DNA from: Vibrio rumoiensis 1S-45
GTDB taxonomy: Bacteria > Pseudomonadota > Gammaproteobacteria > Enterobacterales > Vibrionaceae
Direction of reading: 5' to 3'
DNA length: 64,000 nt
NCBI RefSeq assembly: GCF_000286955.2
Contig: NZ_AJYK02000095.1
Location: 24,277 to 88,276 of the forward strand
Shown piece by piece: positions 62,243 to 64,000 of this stretch. The translations under genes were made by a program, and so were the position numbers. Position 1 is the first letter of the stretch, and each line of letters starts with the position of its first letter. The notes beneath the pieces are model-generated. The model ran no database searches, was not told the origin of the DNA, and saw only the letters and a program-made list of their open reading frames with translations.

Positions 62243-62271
62243 AAAAAAAGGACACTCCAATGAGTATCCTT
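62243..62271 (-). terminator. Terminator of the alginate lyase gene
   Basis: AAGGACACTC (62248-62257) and GAGTATCCTT (62262-62271) pair with one mismatch around CAAT, and the A run at 62243-62249 provides the T run on the minus strand. Confidence 0.75.
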
Positions 62272-62303
62272 AATTGTATAATTGTTATTAAATTTAAATG
62301 ATG

Positions 62304-63716
62304 TTAATTATGGCTTTGCTCTAATGAATAAAAAGTGGCTTGAACATAATCATTCGCATTACCGCTATTATTTTGATTATAAACACCAGCTTTAAAATAC
62401 ATATATTGGCCACCATTATCGTAACCACTATTACTCATATCTATGGTCTTACTTACATCATTCTTCCCTACACGAGAAATTGTCACGGTTAATGCATTAC
62501 CTTTCACTTTAATTTGATAGCTAAACTTCTCATTTAGTGCAATTCCATCGGATGGATTACTCGCAGAATCACTTTTACTGCCAATAAGTTCATGCCATGC
62601 ATCATTAGTGCTATTTCTTGACTCATGAGCAAAGTAAATTGAACCTTTAGAATTATTCGGTAATTTACGGTAATACAGGCGTACTGGTTCATCATCATTG
62701 GCATGAATTTGACCAATAATCACGCGACCTTTTTGATAATCATCACCCGTGGTTGTCACATGATTCACCGCCAGTGTTGCTTCTAATACGCCATCAATAC
62801 CACCCGCGTTGTTTCTATCACTCTCAGGTGCCGATGAAAAAACCCAGTTATTTTTATTTACCCCTTGAGTTTTTATACTGGTATCTCCTTGACGCAGCAT
62901 TTCACGTAACTCAGTTCGAGCATAGCTGGTATTCGTTGAAGTCTTTGGTGCGTCAACGTTCACTCTAAATACCATACCGCCATCGTCTTCATTAGTATAA
63001 AAAGTATTTTCTAATTGATAGCCGTTATTTAATGTTTCTTCAGAAATGCTGTCTGATTTACCATTATTATCGAGATCAATCGGCACACCTAAATACCAGC
63101 GGCTTAAATCAAAATTACTTGACGGTGGTAACATCGGATCTAAAGAAAAACTTTCACCGCATCCCTTCACTTTTATTTCAGTGATACTAATAAAGTTATC
63201 CACGTTGTTTTCTTGGCCAATCACTTTGACATAACGAGCTTTAGCCGTATCAATATCATAATCGACATATTCGTCTTGATTGACACTTGAAGGCTTGGTT
63301 ACTGGTGCCGATTGCCAGGTTTTACCATCTTCCGAAACCATTATTTCAAAAGCATATTCACGCTGCATATCAGAATCTTGGTACCAAAGAATCGAAACCA
63401 TATTAATGTATGACGTTGTCCCTAAATCGATAATCAACTCTTTACCTGCTCCTTCAGAAGACCAATGAGAGTCACTTGTTCCTTTTCCATCAATGGCTTT
63501 GTCTGGAGAATAAGATTCATAAAAACTGCCATCGTCCACGGCAGATAAAAGCGATAATTCATCATAACTTGAACAGGTAAATTGAGGCACTGACGTTTCA
63601 CTAGATATTGCACTACCACCAGACAACTCGTCAGATGAACTCGATGAGCCACCACAACCCGCCAATATTGCTGACATTAACGCTGTCATTGTAAAGCTAC
63701 GCGGCCATTGATTCAT
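62304..63716 (-). CDS. Alginate lyase lipoprotein (CBM32 plus PL7)
   Basis: This 470-residue enzyme cleaves alginate by beta-elimination. It has a signal peptide with lipobox LAGC (about 18-21) followed by a GGSSSSS linker, an F5/8 type C (CBM32) domain (about 50-187: YSPDKAIDGKGTSDSHWSSEG, IIDLGTTSYINMVSILWYQD), and an alginate lyase 2 domain (about 200-468). PL7 hallmarks are RTELREML (around 263), QIH (around 325) and YFKAGVYNQ (around 447), which carry the catalytic Arg, Gln/His and Tyr. GGGAAG precedes the ATG. It would act at the cell surface and feed oligomers to KdgM and the symporter. Confidence 0.92.
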   Translation of the reverse strand: MNQWPRSFTMTALMSAILAGCGGSSSSSDELSGGSAISSETSVPQFTCSSYDELSLLSAVDDGSFYESYSPDKAIDGKGTSDSHWSSEGAGKELIIDLGTTSYINMVSILWYQDSDMQREYAFEIMVSEDGKTWQSAPVTKPSSVNQDEYVDYDIDTAKARYVKVIGQENNVDNFISITEIKVKGCGESFSLDPMLPPSSNFDLSRWYLGVPIDLDNNGKSDSISEETLNNGYQLENTFYTNEDDGGMVFRVNVDAPKTSTNTSYARTELREMLRQGDTSIKTQGVNKNNWVFSSAPESDRNNAGGIDGVLEATLAVNHVTTTGDDYQKGRVIIGQIHANDDEPVRLYYRKLPNNSKGSIYFAHESRNSTNDAWHELIGSKSDSASNPSDGIALNEKFSYQIKVKGNALTVTISRVGKNDVSKTIDMSNSGYDNGGQYMYFKAGVYNQNNSGNANDYVQATFYSLEQSHN

Positions 63717-63883
63717 AATTACTTCCCTTTAAAAAACCATGAATAAAACATTAAATTCCATTGTTAGATTACCATTACGGCACAACTTAATAATCATACA
63801 ATTAAACTGTAAAACATATTTAAATGTCATAAAATTGTGAGATACGCAGCAAAAGATTTGCTCTTAATCTAAGTTAACTATTA

Positions 63884-63899
63884 TTTGAACGTGATCACA
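63884..63899. promoter_or_regulatory. CRP-like site upstream of the alginate lyase gene
   Basis: TTTGA-N6-TCACA has nine of ten core positions of the CRP palindrome, 168 bases upstream of the lyase start. It may instead serve a gene beyond the window edge. The rest of 63717-64000 shows no gene. Confidence 0.4.
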
Positions 63900-64000
63900 A
63901 ATAATTAAAAGTTCATATATAACAACTATTTAAATAATAAAAACCAATGTCACACTTTTGTCATTTAGTTTGATTATTAACGATAATATATAACTCGATC

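Overview
The window looks like a chromosomal segment of a marine gammaproteobacterium of the Vibrionaceae, most likely Vibrio. Support comes from low G+C, an OmpA porin with an Ala/Pro linker, Mak- and YdhF-type genes very close to enterobacterial versions, a KdgM porin next to a PL7 alginate lyase, and a LapA-type giant adhesin. No rRNA, tRNA, insertion sequence, prophage or CRISPR array was seen. All family assignments are by eye.

Layout. (1) 1-14.5 kb: mostly single genes. They include an ammonium channel with a sigma-54-type promoter, a ROK fructokinase, an OmpA porin, fumarase C, a GFA/rhodanese pair, a GNAT acetyltransferase, a D-lactate dehydrogenase, a Bcr/CflA exporter divergent from a LysR regulator, an aldo/keto reductase, a PhzF-like protein and several small proteins. 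(2) 14.8-22.4 kb: a tightly overlapping six-gene MoxR/Bat operon (MoxR ATPase, DUF58, DUF4381, VWA, VWA-TPR fusion, BatD), preceded by a perfect 12-bp inverted repeat. (3) 22.4-23.5 kb: a PAP2 phosphatase with a small membrane protein. (4) 23.6-35.0 kb: a complete nitrate assimilation block on the minus strand. One unit is nasA-cobA, then a NasT-like ANTAR regulator, then nrtA-nrtB-ABC ATPase-nirB-nirD. Both structural operons have sigma-54-type promoters and leaders ending in an intrinsic terminator overlapped by a hexaloop hairpin, the hallmark of ANTAR antitermination. (5) 35.1-56.8 kb: a 4532-residue RTX adhesin divergent from its own type I secretion operon (HlyD, TolC, OmpA-like lipoprotein, LapD-like c-di-GMP receptor, LapB-like ABC transporter). 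No lapG protease gene is present, and the adhesin N-terminus lacks the usual dialanine LapG site. (6) 56.8-64 kb: a CBM-like lipoprotein, a DnaQ-type exonuclease and an alginate module of sodium/solute symporter, KdgM porin and CBM32-PL7 lyase lipoprotein.

How the parts fit. The nitrogen genes form one programme: Amt takes up ammonium, NrtABC imports nitrate, NasA reduces it to nitrite, NirBD reduces nitrite to ammonium, and CobA makes the siroheme precursor for NirB. Nitrogen limitation would act at the sigma-54 promoters and nitrate/nitrite at the leaders. The adhesin, its secretion system and the LapD-like receptor form a c-di-GMP-linked attachment unit. The alginate module next to it would let the cell feed on brown-algal surfaces to which it attaches. 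That link is inference from proximity.
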